Shown piece after piece: positions 8,398 through 17,045 of a stretch of DNA of 64,000 bases; within the stretch, counting starts at the first letter, position 1, and each line of letters starts with the position of its first letter. The notes beneath the pieces were generated by a model. The model was given only the letters and a program-made list of their open reading frames with translations. It had not been told where the DNA came from and searched no databases. Both the position numbers and the translations under genes were made by a program. The DNA is from Actinoallomurus bryophytorum (GTDB lineage Bacteria > Actinomycetota > Actinomycetes > Streptosporangiales > Streptosporangiaceae), in assembly GCF_006716425.1 (NCBI RefSeq), contig NZ_VFOZ01000001.1, positions 3,224,001-3,288,000 of the forward strand, in the 5' to 3' direction.

Positions 8398-9492
8398 CTA
8401 CACCTGCGACGTCGCCCACTCGAACATCTTCGGGAACGCCTCGCGCCACGCGACGTAGTTGTGCTGACCACCCTTGATGACCAGGAACGGCGCACCCGGC
8501 TCGTACTGCTTTACCAGATCCACGAACGCCTGGGCCTGCACCATGTCGCTCTGAACCGCGTTGCCGGACATCACCCAGAAATGCGGCAGCGGCGACGGAG
8601 GCAGGGCACTGGCCAGTACCTTCAACGGTGAGTTCGCGGCACGCAGCGTCCGGTCTCCCGCGAACGGATCGATCACCCGGGGCAGGTGGTTGGTGCGCAG
8701 CGGCTCGAAGTAGCCGCTCAGCGAGGCCGCGGCACCGTACCGGTCCGGATGGCGCAGCGCGAGGTTCGCAGCGCAGAAGCCGCCTTCGGAGAAGCCCGCG
8801 ATGCCCCAGGCGGCGCCGGGCCGCTCCACGCGGAGCCGGCCCGAGATGTCGTCGGGGACGTCGAGCGCGAGGTAGGTCTCGTCCTGTTCGCCATGGACGG
8901 TGTTGAGGCACTGGGTGGAGCGGTCGAGCCCCCCGTTGGCGTCCGGGATGACCAGGACCACCGGTTTGGCCTTGTGCGTGGAGATCAGTTTGCGCAGCAT
9001 GCCCGAGATCTTGAGCCGGCCCTCGTAGTCGCTCGGCGTGCCCGGCGAGCCGTGGATGAGCTCGATGACGGGGAAGCGCCGGTCGGCGTACGGCTGCTGG
9101 AAGTACTGCGGCGGCAGGTAGACGACGCCCTGACGGCTGATCCGGCTCTGGGGTCCGGGCAACGTGGTCTCCAGCGCGAAGCCGTTCTTGCGCGCCTGCC
9201 GTTTGTGCACCGCCTCACGCAGCACGCGGTCCAGGCGGCCACCCAGGTCCGGCACTCTGGCGACGCTCGCCGGAGCCTGGTTGGTGAGTTCGCGCCACGC
9301 GTCGTCCCAGCTCTCGTAGTAGCCGTAGAAGTTGTTGACGAGCGCGACCCCGAACATCATCGCCGGTGGGAACGCCAGCACCCCGGCGACCACCTTGAAC
9401 GCCGTGTGCCTCGCCCGGACGAGCCAGAACAGGGCACCCGCGAAGAGCAGCACGAGCAGCGCGAAGAGGACGAAGCCCTGCGGACCGAACAT
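8398..9492 (-). CDS. Membrane-anchored alpha/beta-hydrolase, antigen 85-type esterase
   Basis: 364 aa. Two N-terminal hydrophobic helices (residues 5-24 and 31-53) anchor an extracytoplasmic esterase domain of the esterase D/antigen 85 type. The nucleophile elbow is GFSEGGFCA and the C-terminal histidine lies in GGQHNYVAWREAFP; ELIHGSPGTPSDY is the oxyanion-hole region. The start at 9492 has GGGGAGG four bases upstream; longer frames to 9594 lack support. Substrate unknown; relatives act on cell-envelope esters. Confidence 0.82.
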   Translation of the reverse strand: MFGPQGFVLFALLVLLFAGALFWLVRARHTAFKVVAGVLAFPPAMMFGVALVNNFYGYYESWDDAWRELTNQAPASVARVPDLGGRLDRVLREAVHKRQARKNGFALETTLPGPQSRISRQGVVYLPPQYFQQPYADRRFPVIELIHGSPGTPSDYEGRLKISGMLRKLISTHKAKPVVLVIPDANGGLDRSTQCLNTVHGEQDETYLALDVPDDISGRLRVERPGAAWGIAGFSEGGFCAANLALRHPDRYGAAASLSGYFEPLRTNHLPRVIDPFAGDRTLRAANSPLKVLASALPPSPLPHFWVMSGNAVQSDMVQAQAFVDLVKQYEPGAPFLVIKGGQHNYVAWREAFPKMFEWATSQV

Positions 9493-9651
9493 GATCCTCC
9501 CCTCGCCGAAGGGCCAGCTGGCCTGCGCATCGCTCTGCCAGCATGACCGCCGCAAACGGTGGGCTATATCGATCCGAGCCATTCCGATCGTCAAGTTTTC
9601 TTTACCCTGAGTGATCGTATGGTCGCGTTGAGTGTGGCGACGCGAGGCGCG

Positions 9652-9692
9652 GAGGGAAAAAAGAGACCGCCGACCGGTGTACGGTCGGCGGT
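9652..9692 (-). terminator. tRNA-Ser terminator
   Basis: ACCGCCGACCG and CGGTCGGCGGT form an 11-bp stem (9665-9692). On the minus strand it is followed by TCTCTTTTTTCCC, a classical intrinsic terminator. Confidence 0.85.
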
Positions 9693-9696
9693 GCGG

Positions 9697-9786
9697 TGGC
9701 GGTGGAGGTGGGATTTGAACCCACGGATGAGTTGCCCCATCACACGCTTTCGAGGCGTGCGCCCTCGGCCACTAGGCGACTCCACC
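9697..9786 (-). tRNA. tRNA-Ser(CGA)
   Basis: 90-nt class II tRNA on the minus strand. The acceptor GGTGGAG pairs with CTCCACC, the discriminator is G and the CCA is encoded (9697-9699). The anticodon loop CTCGAAA gives CGA, decoding UCG. There is a long variable arm (GATGGGGCAACTCATC region) as in serine tRNAs, and a T-loop GGTTCAAATCCC. It is followed by an intrinsic terminator. Confidence 0.96.
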
Positions 9787-9818
9787 AAGACGCGAGCCTA
9801 CCGGAACCATGCACCCGT

Positions 9819-10274
9819 TCAATCCCGCCTTCGGGCGAAGAATTCGGTGAGCAGGGCCCCGCACTCGTCGGCGAGCACGCCCGCGACCACCTCGGGGCGG
9901 TGGTTGAGGCGCCGGTCGCGTACGACGTCCCACAGCGACCCGACGGCCCCGGCCTTGGGGTCGATCGCCCCGTACACGATGCGTTCGACACGGGAGAGCA
10001 CGGCGGCGCCCGCGCACATCGTGCACGGCTCCAGGGTGACCACCAGGCTGCATCCGCTCAGCCGCCACTCGCCGAGGCGTGCGGCGGCCTGGCGCAGCGC
10101 CACGATCTCGGCGTGCGCGGTCGGGTCGCCGGTCCGTTCGCGTTCGTTGCGACCGGCGCCGACGAGCTGGCCCGCGGAGTCGAGGACGACGGCGCCGACC
10201 GGCACGTCACCGGCCGCCCGGCGGGCCTCCCGCAGGGCGAGCCGCATGGCCTCTCGCATGGCCGGCTCTCGCAT
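9819..10274 (-). CDS. tadA: tRNA-specific adenosine deaminase
   Basis: 151-aa zinc deaminase converting A34 to inosine in tRNA-Arg(ACG). HAE (His54, catalytic Glu56) and PCTMC (Cys84, Cys87) form the zinc site. The N-terminus has three possible ATGs within a 15-bp tandem duplication (CTCTCGCATGGCCGG twice, near 10251-10280); the longest is given, and 10259 is an alternative. It follows two TadA-associated protein genes closely, in one transcription unit. Confidence 0.95.
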   Translation of the reverse strand: MREPAMREAMRLALREARRAAGDVPVGAVVLDSAGQLVGAGRNERERTGDPTAHAEIVALRQAAARLGEWRLSGCSLVVTLEPCTMCAGAAVLSRVERIVYGAIDPKAGAVGSLWDVVRDRRLNHRPEVVAGVLADECGALLTEFFARRRD

Positions 10275-10281
10275 GGCCGGG

Positions 10282-10734
10282 CTATCTGAGCCTGTCGTAG
10301 TCCTCGGCGAACCCGGCCCGCTCGGCGATGACCGACAGCGCGTCGCCGGGGAACCTGCGCTCTCCCAGCTCTGTCAGTCGTGCCGGCTCGGTGCCGAGGT
10401 CGGCCAGGAGGCCGGGATCGCCGACGGGATCGTCGGTGGGAACCTCGTCGATCTCGCCGATCTGGTCGTGGAGCATGTGCGCGAGATCACTCGTCTGGGT
10501 CGCCCGGGGGTCGGAGAGGAAGACCCGGGCATCTCCGCCGTCGTCGAGGCGCACGACGGCGAACCACTCGTCCTCCTGTTCGATGAGGAGGACGACCGTG
10601 TCACCCGCCGTCTCAACGGCGGTTTCTCGCATGATGTCGGTGATGTCATCGACACCGGCGACCTCGGCGAGGTCGGTCTCGGTCCCGATCCATCCGGCGT
10701 CGCTGCGCGCGAAGGCCACGGAGAAGTACGGCAC
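10282..10734 (-). CDS. TadA-associated protein, copy 1
   Basis: 150-aa member of the actinobacterial tRNA-adenosine-deaminase-associated family, named for its constant place beside tadA. It begins YFSVAFARSDAGW and contains AVVRLDDGGDARVFLSDPRA and a FPGDALSVIAERAGFAEDYDRLR-like C-terminus. Biochemical role is unknown. It ends 7 bases before the tadA start. The downstream copy of the family next to it (10762-11238) shares the layout. Confidence 0.82.
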   Translation of the reverse strand: MPYFSVAFARSDAGWIGTETDLAEVAGVDDITDIMRETAVETAGDTVVLLIEQEDEWFAVVRLDDGGDARVFLSDPRATQTSDLAHMLHDQIGEIDEVPTDDPVGDPGLLADLGTEPARLTELGERRFPGDALSVIAERAGFAEDYDRLR

Positions 10735-10761
10735 GCCTTCATTCTCTCCAAAAGACGTCGG

Positions 10762-11238
10762 TTATTCGATCGCCCGCTCGAAAGCGGCACCGAATCCGAG
10801 GCGTGAGGCGATGCTGGACAGCATCTCGTCGGGGAAAAGATCGAGATCGCCGCTCAGAGCGCCGAGCTCCATCTCGTCGAGGCCCAGGTCCGAGAAGATC
10901 GACATGTCGCCGGCCGGGAGCACCTGGTCGAGATCCTCGTCGTCGGGGATGTCCAGCTCGAGGTATTCGACCACCTGCCCGGCCAGCGGCCAGTCCAGGG
11001 ACGCCGTGACGTCCGACAGGAAGATCATCACCTCGTCCGCCAGCACCCGCAGCGCGACGAAGAAATCGTCTCCGATCGAGGCCAGCCCGATCGTGCCCGC
11101 CATGCTGGGCTGCTGCCTCAGGGCATGGATCAGCCCCGCCAGGTCCTCGGTCAACGCGATGGGAAGCTGTTCTACTTCCCACGCATCGTCCTCTCGGGAG
11201 ACCACGACGGCGAAGTCCGCCGTATCGAGTTCCGTCAT
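10762..11238 (-). CDS. TadA-associated protein, copy 2
   Basis: 158-aa paralogue of the neighbouring TadA-associated protein. AVVVSREDDAWEVEQLP at the start, VALRVLADEVMIFLSDVTAS in the middle and FPDEMLSSIASRLGFGAAFE at the end align with the same elements of copy 1. The two are only moderately similar, so this looks like an old duplication. The ATG at 11238 is preferred; an in-frame GTG lies two codons upstream. First gene of the tadA unit. Confidence 0.75.
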   Translation of the reverse strand: MTELDTADFAVVVSREDDAWEVEQLPIALTEDLAGLIHALRQQPSMAGTIGLASIGDDFFVALRVLADEVMIFLSDVTASLDWPLAGQVVEYLELDIPDDEDLDQVLPAGDMSIFSDLGLDEMELGALSGDLDLFPDEMLSSIASRLGFGAAFERAIE

Positions 11239-11332
11239 CTTCACCCCACCGCCGCGCGTCCTGCTCGGGCATCTTGACAGATGTGGGGCTGCGAAAGTCG
11301 CGGCACGGGGAAACCAGCGCGCGGGAACCCCT

Positions 11333-11521
11333 CTAGTTCGCCCGGAACGTGCGCATGCGAACCGTGGCGCGGATGCGCTCCTGCCGCCATCGCCGGGGAC
11401 TCACTCTCTTGCGGAGCTCACGCGCCTCTGCCAGCTCCCGCAAGAACACCGCCCGGCGGCGAAGTCGATCTCGAACCTCCTCAGGACTCATGCGATCGTC
11501 CATGCGAACTACGTTCCCCAT
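11333..11521 (-). CDS. Small basic helical protein
   Basis: 62 aa, very Arg-rich (RDRLRRRAVFLRELAEARELRKRVS), predicted to be one long amphipathic helix with a basic tail. No family recognised. It is transcribed away from upp and its coding look (G/C third positions, no rare codons) is consistent. ATG 11521 or 11503. It could be a nucleic-acid-binding mini-protein, but that is a guess from composition. Confidence 0.5.
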   Translation of the reverse strand: MGNVVRMDDRMSPEEVRDRLRRRAVFLRELAEARELRKRVSPRRWRQERIRATVRMRTFRAN

Positions 11522-11554
11522 GCTCAGGTATCCATTCGGCTACCGTGATCCAAT

Positions 11555-12193
11555 ATGAAAACCCTCGTCGCCGATCATCCCCTCGTCGCCCACAAGCTCA
11601 CCACGCTTCGTGACGAGACCACAGATTCCCCAACATTCCGCCGCCTGGCCGACGAGCTCGTGACGCTCCTCGCCTACGAGGCGACCCGCGACGTACGCGT
11701 CGCCGATGTGACCGTTACCACACCGGTCGGCCCGGCCGAGGGCGTGCGCCTGACCCGGCCGCAGCCGCTCGTGGTGCCCATCCTCCGCGCCGGCCTCGGC
11801 ATGCTGGACGGCATGACCCGGCTCCTTCCCACCGCGGAGGTGGGTTTCCTGGGCATGGTCCGCGACGAGGGCACGCTCAAGGCGACGACGTACGCCACCC
11901 GCCTGCCCGACGACCTGTCCGGACGGCAGTGCTACGTCCTGGACCCGATGCTCGCCACCGGCGGCACCCTGGCGGCGGCGATCCAGCTCCTGCTGGACCG
12001 CGGCGCCGACGACGTCACGGCGATCTGCCTGCTGGCCGCGCCCGAGGGCATCGCCCACCTGGAGGAGGCACTGGTGAACGTCGAGGTGCCGGTCCGCGTC
12101 GTGACGGCCGCGGTCGATGACCACCTCAACGAGAACGGCTTCATCGTCCCCGGGCTCGGCGACGCCGGCGACCGCCTCTACGGGGTCGTCTAG
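11555..12193 (+). CDS. upp: Uracil phosphoribosyltransferase
   Basis: 212-aa UPRTase making UMP from uracil and PRPP in pyrimidine salvage. The PRPP loop is [14 protein letters not shown] (about residues 129-142), and the uracil-binding C-terminus is [31 protein letters not shown] is also diagnostic. Its stop overlaps the stop of the convergent LtrA gene by 4 bases. Confidence 0.96.
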   Translation: MKTLVADHPLVAHKLTTLRDETTDSPTFRRLADELVTLLAYEATRDVRVADVTVTTPVGPAEGVRLTRPQPLVVPILRAGLGMLDGMTRLLPTAEVGFLGMVRDEGTLKATTYATRLPDDLSGRQCYVLDPMLATGGTLAAAIQLLLDRGADDVTAICLLAAPEGIAHLEEALVNVEVPVRVVTAAVDDHLNENGFIVPGLGDAGDRLYGVV

Positions 12194-13362
12194 GGAGCCG
12201 GCGTCCTGCGGCGGCCCAGCGTCGCGGTGATCGCGACCAGGACGGTGAGCAGACCCGCCACAACGTGCACTGGTGCGGGGCCCAGCGGCGCCAGCAGCGT
12301 CAGAGCGGCCCCCACCAGGTAGGCCACCACCAGCGGCCGCCGCCGGTGCGGACGGATGTGCAACAGCCACACGAAGAACAGGTAGAGGGCGACAGGGACC
12401 GCGACGGCGTACCCGGCCACGACGGCCGTGACGTGCGCCGGGTGGCTGTAGTGGTCGACCGCGACCGACAGGCCCGCCCCGACCGCCGCGGCGGACGCGA
12501 GGATGAAGTAGTGGCCGTACCCCCACAGCATCGCCACCCGCAGCGAGGTCAGCAGGCCACCGGCCGACCGGTCGAAGTAGAGCCACCACAGCGCGAACAC
12601 GATCACCAGCCCGGCCACCGCGAGCGAGACCAGCGCCGGCACGTGCTCGCCGAGGTCCAGCCCGGTACGGATCGCGATCGTCGCGGCGGAGACCGCCTCG
12701 CCCAGCATGATGATCGTGAACAGGCCGTACCGCTCGGCGATGTGGTGCGGATGCCAGGTCGTGGGTCCGCCGGGCGCACGCTCGGCGATGACCGGGACCA
12801 GCAGTTCCGCGGCCACGAGCAGCAGGAACGCCGGCACCAGCCAGTCCTCGGGTAGCGCCAGCCGGACCAGCCAGCCGATCTGGACTCCTGTGATGCCCGC
12901 GGCATATCTCAGCGCGGTCGCGCGGCGCGGCGCGTCGCTGCGCGCGGCACGCGTCCACTGCACCACCATCGCCAGCCGCATGATCACGTAACCGATGGTG
13001 ATCACGACGAAGTCGCCGCCGTCGAACGCCGGTTTCACGCCGGCCGCGAGCACGAGGGCGCCCGCGATCTGTACGAACGCCGTGATCCGGTACACGTCGT
13101 CATCGGTGTCGTACGCGGAGGCGAACCAGCTGAAGTTCATCCACGCCCACCAGATCGCGAAGAACACCAGCAGGAACGACGAGACGCCATGCCGGCCGTG
13201 GCCCTCGGAGATGTCGTGGTGCAACGGCGCCACCATCTGGGCGACCGCCGCGACGAAACACAGGTCGAAGAAGAGCTCCAGCGGCGTGGAGACACGATGC
13301 CGTTCCTCCGCGGAACGCGCACGCATGGGGGTCAGCCAACCGCGCTCGGCCTCTGTGGTCAT
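12190..13362 (-). CDS. Low temperature requirement protein A (LtrA) family membrane protein
   Basis: 390 aa with about ten hydrophobic helices. The LtrA signatures are [19 protein letters not shown] (residues 25-43), [20 protein letters not shown] and [19 protein letters not shown]. Function is unknown in the family beyond a cold-growth phenotype of the Listeria founder. The ATG at 13362 has GGGG just upstream. Confidence 0.85.
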   Translation of the reverse strand: MTTEAERGWLTPMRARSAEERHRVSTPLELFFDLCFVAAVAQMVAPLHHDISEGHGRHGVSSFLLVFFAIWWAWMNFSWFASAYDTDDDVYRITAFVQIAGALVLAAGVKPAFDGGDFVVITIGYVIMRLAMVVQWTRAARSDAPRRATALRYAAGITGVQIGWLVRLALPEDWLVPAFLLLVAAELLVPVIAERAPGGPTTWHPHHIAERYGLFTIIMLGEAVSAATIAIRTGLDLGEHVPALVSLAVAGLVIVFALWWLYFDRSAGGLLTSLRVAMLWGYGHYFILASAAAVGAGLSVAVDHYSHPAHVTAVVAGYAVAVPVALYLFFVWLLHIRPHRRRPLVVAYLVGAALTLLAPLGPAPVHVVAGLLTVLVAITATLGRRRTPAP

Positions 13363-13546
13363 AACCCCAGGTTCTACCGGGTACGGCCACGTCCGGCCAC
13401 GCCCGATGGAGGGGATTGCGCGGCCCGTGACGCCCCAAAGGTGTCCGCGTTCAAGATCCGGACGCGGAGGGTAATAGCCTGCTACGGATTGTGACGAGGG
13501 GGCTCGGCGGCGCACACCCGCCGCGAGCGGTGATTCGGGGAGCGTT

Positions 13547-13759
13547 ATGGCGTGGACATTTGAGGCGGTTGCCGAGAGCCTCGCGCTGGAGTTCGGCGAG
13601 GTGCATCCCGCCGAGATGGTCATTCGATGCGTCGAGGCGGCGCGGCACAGCGCCGAGGAGGTGATCGGCGAAGCCTCCCCTGAGCTGGTCGAACGCATCG
13701 CGCGTAAACACCTCGAGGTGCTCGCGCTCGCGGCGGCCGAAGGCAACGCCGGCGGCTGA
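13547..13759 (+). CDS. Small three-helix dimerisation protein (DUF3562-like)
   Basis: 70 aa. HPAEMVIRCVEAARHSAEEV and PELVERIARKHLEVLA match actinobacterial three-helix-bundle proteins grouped near DUF3562. GGGGAG precedes the ATG at a proper distance. Probably cytosolic; role unknown. It stands alone between LtrA (divergent) and the 50-aa/PH-domain pair. Confidence 0.7.
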   Translation: MAWTFEAVAESLALEFGEVHPAEMVIRCVEAARHSAEEVIGEASPELVERIARKHLEVLALAAAEGNAGG

Positions 13760-13844
13760 GCCCTCCTGACCGCCTGAGTCATGGAGATTTCGGCGCGCAG
13801 ATACGGCCACGAACCTCTTTGCAGCCAGATCCACTACTGGTGTA

Positions 13845-13861
13845 CAACTTGAGTTGGGTTA
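13845..13861 (+). promoter_or_regulatory. Possible operator shared with the HTH-TPR promoter
   Basis: CAACTTGAGTTG (arms CAACT/AGTTG, 13845-13856) runs into AGTTGGGTTA. The AGTTG...GGGTTA element recurs at 14727-14740, and its complement GTAACCCAA at 14779, in front of the HTH-TPR gene. The HTH-TPR protein could bind both; this is inference. Confidence 0.35.
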
Positions 13862-13888
13862 GTGGGTCAGGCTTCGGGAGGCAAGTCC

Positions 13889-14041
13889 TTGAAGAAGTAC
13901 CTCACTTGGGCACTGGGGGCCTTTGTGGTCTTCTACCTGCTCAAGTCGCCGGGGGGCGCGGCCCAGATCGTCCACAACACGGCCAGCAGTCTCGCGTCGG
14001 CCGGTGACTCCCTGTCTCAGTTCGTGAACGCGCTGACATGA
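13889..14041 (+). CDS. 50-aa single-helix membrane peptide (TTG start)
   Basis: Starts at TTG with GGGAGG seven bases upstream and encodes a 50-aa protein. A short basic start (LKKY) is followed by one hydrophobic helix (residues 4-18) and an amphipathic tail rich in Ala, Ser and Gln. The stop overlaps the ATG of the PH-domain gene (ATGA), so the two are coupled. Easily missed because of its start codon. Function unknown; the coupling suggests it acts with the PH-domain membrane protein. Confidence 0.65.
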   Translation: MKKYLTWALGAFVVFYLLKSPGGAAQIVHNTASSLASAGDSLSQFVNALT

Positions 14042-14661
14042 GACTCGTGACTCCCGGCGACTCCGCGCCGGCCTCAATCCACCGCTATCTCCTGCCACAT
14101 GAGCAGCAGGTGATCACGGTACGCCGGCATCCCGCCGTCCTGATGACCCCGATCGCCTTCGTGCTCGGTGGACTCGTGGTCGCGGGCGTGCTGAGCAACG
14201 TGGTCGTCGACCGCAACGGTTCACTGGTCAACTACATCTGGTGGGCATGGCTGATCCTCCTGGCGTGGTTCGTCTGGAAGGTCGCGACGTGGTCGGTCGA
14301 CTACTTTGTGATCACCAACCAGCGCATGCTCCTGACCACTGGGCTGCTCACTCGTAAGGTGGCCATGATGCCTCTGGCCAAAGTCACCGACATGAGCTTT
14401 CAACGCTCAATCAGTGGCCGGATGCTGGGCTATGGCGAGTTCGTCCTCGAGTCCGCCGGTCAAGACCAAGCCTTCCGTGTCGTCAGCTTCCTGCCTTACC
14501 CCGAGCAGCTGTACCTCGAGGTCTGCAGCATGATCTTCCCGACCAAGGACAAGGAACCCGACGACCCCATCGAAAAGCGACGTCCCAAGCGGGACCCCAA
14601 GCCCAACGGCCAGGGTGGGGATCCGCCTCCCGAGGGCAACCCGGACAACCCGGATGCTTAA
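14038..14661 (+). CDS. Membrane protein with bacterial PH domain (DUF304-like)
   Basis: 207 aa. Two transmembrane helices (about residues 36-54 and 64-82) are followed by a bacterial pleckstrin-homology-like domain: DYFVITNQRMLLTTGLLTRK, MMPLAKVTDMSFQRS, GYGEFVLESAGQDQ. The tail is charged, Pro/Lys/Asp-rich and probably disordered. Proteins of this type sit in the membrane with the PH domain in the cytoplasm; ligands are unknown. Preceded and coupled to the 50-aa gene, followed by the HTH-TPR regulator. Confidence 0.85.
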   Translation: MRLVTPGDSAPASIHRYLLPHEQQVITVRRHPAVLMTPIAFVLGGLVVAGVLSNVVVDRNGSLVNYIWWAWLILLAWFVWKVATWSVDYFVITNQRMLLTTGLLTRKVAMMPLAKVTDMSFQRSISGRMLGYGEFVLESAGQDQAFRVVSFLPYPEQLYLEVCSMIFPTKDKEPDDPIEKRRPKRDPKPNGQGGDPPPEGNPDNPDA

Positions 14662-14819
14662 AGAACGACCCTCGGGACAACTGATCACTACTCAGTAACT
14701 TGACCCGCACTCCTACACCTTGTCCAAGTTGTTTGGGTTACCCTCCTTCTGTGAGGTAGTGCAACCCACAATCAGGACGTAACCCAATCCGCGTGAAGCC
14801 CTTCGGTAAGTGAGTCGAG

Positions 14820-16145
14820 ATGCCGGGTCAAGGAAGCGTTGGTGAGCGAGTCCGCAACCTGCGCCTGAGTAAGCACCTCTCTCAGGCCCAGCTTGCCGGG
14901 ACCGAGTTGTCCGACAGTTACATCTCATTGATCGAGTCCGGGAAGCGAACACCGACTCCCGCGGTCGTACGGCTGTTGGCGAGCCGGTTGGGCTGTCTGC
15001 CGGAATACCTCTCCGAGGGCATCGAGCCGGAAGAGCGGCTCCACCTGCAGGTACGCGCACGCCACGCGGAGCTCGCGCTCCTCGGCGACGACGCCCCGCA
15101 GGCTCTCGCATGGTTCGGTGAGATCCTCGAGGCGGTCGACAACGACCCCGAGTTGATGAAGCGCGCACGCTGGGGCCGGGCACGGGCGCTGGAGACCCTG
15201 GGACGCGGCGAAGAGGCGATCAAGGCCCTTGAGGAGCTCCGCGAGGAGGCCTCACGCGACCGGGGACGGGCCGGCTGGCTGCCGGTGACCATCGTGTTGT
15301 CCCGTTGCTACCGCGTCGCCGGCGACCTGGGCCGCACCCTCGCACTGGGCGAGTCCGCGCTCAACCGCCTCACCGAGCTCAGCCTGCTCGGCGGAGAGGA
15401 CGCGGCCGAGATCGGCCGCACGCTGATCGCCACCTACCTGGACCGTGGCGAGCCCACACCCGCGTACGAGCTCGCCGAGCGGCTCCTGACCGCCAGCGAG
15501 CCCGACCCCGCGATCATGATCTCGGCCTACGTCGACGCCAGTAAGCAGGCTCTCGACGAGGGCGAGGGTGGCGAGTCGCTGTACCTCGCGGAGCAGGCAC
15601 TGGCCCTGCACGCCGGCGGCGACCAGGCCAAGGCACAGGCGCGGCTGCGGGTCACCGCCGCACGCACCCTCCTGCCGTCGGGCGCGTCCCCGGTGGACGC
15701 CGGCAAGGCGCTCGAGCTGCTGAACGCCGCCGAGCCGATGCTCACCGGCATGGACGCGGCCGAGTGTCAGATCGAGATGGCCCGCTCGAAGGTGCTGATC
15801 GGCGAGCCCGCCTCGGCCGTGACGATCACCGAGCAGGTGCTGGCCGACCTCGGCGCCCGGCCGGAGACCACGGTCACGACCATCCGCGCCCGGCTCATGC
15901 TGGCCCAGGCGCTCATCGCGACCGCCGACCGCGAAGCGGCGCTCGCCGCACTGCGCGCCGCCCGTGACGAGCTGGCCGATCTCGAGACCTCGCGGGCGAC
16001 CGCACGGGTCTGGCGCGAGCTCGGCGACCTGTTCGGCACCGCCGACGACTCGGCGGCGATGATGGACGCCTACCGCAAGGCGCTGGAGTCCGCCGGACTG
16101 CGTTCGAGCCCGCAGCACTCCGACATCGTCGTCAACCTCCACTGA
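14820..16145 (+). CDS. XRE-type HTH regulator with TPR repeats
   Basis: 441 aa. The N-terminal helix-turn-helix (residues 4-60: GERVRNLRLSKHLSQAQLA ... SDSYISLIESGKRTPTPAVV) is followed by TPR-like helical repeats across the rest (ALAWFGEILEAVDN, AEIGRTLIATYLDRGEPTPA, MMDAYRKALESAG). This is the layout of actinobacterial XRE-TPR regulators, in which the repeats bind a peptide or protein partner. AGTTG/GGGTTA elements in the 158-base upstream gap also occur before the 50-aa/PH pair, hinting at co-control. A strong terminator follows. Confidence 0.85.
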   Translation: MPGQGSVGERVRNLRLSKHLSQAQLAGTELSDSYISLIESGKRTPTPAVVRLLASRLGCLPEYLSEGIEPEERLHLQVRARHAELALLGDDAPQALAWFGEILEAVDNDPELMKRARWGRARALETLGRGEEAIKALEELREEASRDRGRAGWLPVTIVLSRCYRVAGDLGRTLALGESALNRLTELSLLGGEDAAEIGRTLIATYLDRGEPTPAYELAERLLTASEPDPAIMISAYVDASKQALDEGEGGESLYLAEQALALHAGGDQAKAQARLRVTAARTLLPSGASPVDAGKALELLNAAEPMLTGMDAAECQIEMARSKVLIGEPASAVTITEQVLADLGARPETTVTTIRARLMLAQALIATADREAALAALRAARDELADLETSRATARVWRELGDLFGTADDSAAMMDAYRKALESAGLRSSPQHSDIVVNLH

Positions 16146-16152
16146 GTCCGCA

Positions 16153-16181
16153 CCAGGGCGTGTCCGACGGACACGCCCTGG
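16153..16181. terminator. Bidirectional hairpin terminator
   Basis: CCAGGGCGTGTCCG and CGGACACGCCCTGG form a perfect 14-bp stem with a one-base loop between two convergent genes. Confidence 0.8.
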
Positions 16182-16205
16182 GTCGGCACGTCGCCGGCCG
16201 GGAGC

Positions 16206-17045
16206 TCAGCCCGACGTGACGAGGCCGACCCCGGCCACCGCGATGGCCAGGCCGACGCGCTGGATCGGCCGGAGCCGCTCGCCGTACACCACCCTGGCCA
16301 GCAGCACGGTGCTCGCCGGATACAGCGAGCTCAGGACGCCCGCGACACTCAGCATCCCGGCGCGCGCCGCGAGGACGTACAGCGCGTTGCCCAGCACGTC
16401 GAGCGAGCCCGCCAGCATGGCGATGCCGATCGTGACGCGGTCACGCAGCAGCGCCGCCGGTCCACGGCCGGACACCGCCGCGGCGGCGACGACCATCAAG
16501 ACGCCGACCGCCTTGGAGGCCGCGAGTGGCCACAACGTGCCGTCGTCGCCCTGCTTGATGAGGACGAAAAAGGCCCCGAAACCCATCCCGGCGAGCACCG
16601 CCAGCACGGGCCCGCTCATCCGCCGTCGTACCCGCCCGGCGCTCTTCTCCACGCTCACGAAGCAGATCGCCACCAGGCACAACCCGATCCCGGCGTACGC
16701 GGTGAGCGACAGCCGGTCGCCGCGCGCCACGCCGACGGCGGCGGGCAGCACGGCGGCCATGAGCCCCGACACCGGCGCGACCACGCTCATCGGCCCTTCG
16801 GCCAGGGCGCGGTAGAACATCAGCATTCCGCCACCACCGGCCAGACCGGACGCGGCGCCCCAGGCCAGCGCGCCCGGATGTGTCGTGCCGCCCAGGCCCA
16901 CGGCCACGATCAGCAGCAGGCCCAGTCCGGTCGGCAGGCTGAACATGAGTACGGGCGTCGACCCGCCCCGACGCGACGCGGCTCCGCCGCAGAAGTCGCC
17001 GGCGCCGAACACGATCGCCGACGCGAGCGCGAGTGTGATGATCAC
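16206..17045 (-). CDS. EamA/DMT-family transporter
   Basis: 279 aa with ten hydrophobic helices in two EamA repeats, of the drug/metabolite transporter superfamily. Typical elements are LMFYRALAEGPMSVVAPVSGL in the first repeat and ALYVLAARAGMLSVAGVLSSLYPASTVLLARVVYGER in the second. Substrate cannot be predicted. Starts at GTG 17045, overlapping the stop of the B3/B4 gene (GTGA), so the two form an operon. Confidence 0.85.
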   Translation of the reverse strand: MIITLALASAIVFGAGDFCGGAASRRGGSTPVLMFSLPTGLGLLLIVAVGLGGTTHPGALAWGAASGLAGGGGMLMFYRALAEGPMSVVAPVSGLMAAVLPAAVGVARGDRLSLTAYAGIGLCLVAICFVSVEKSAGRVRRRMSGPVLAVLAGMGFGAFFVLIKQGDDGTLWPLAASKAVGVLMVVAAAAVSGRGPAALLRDRVTIGIAMLAGSLDVLGNALYVLAARAGMLSVAGVLSSLYPASTVLLARVVYGERLRPIQRVGLAIAVAGVGLVTSG

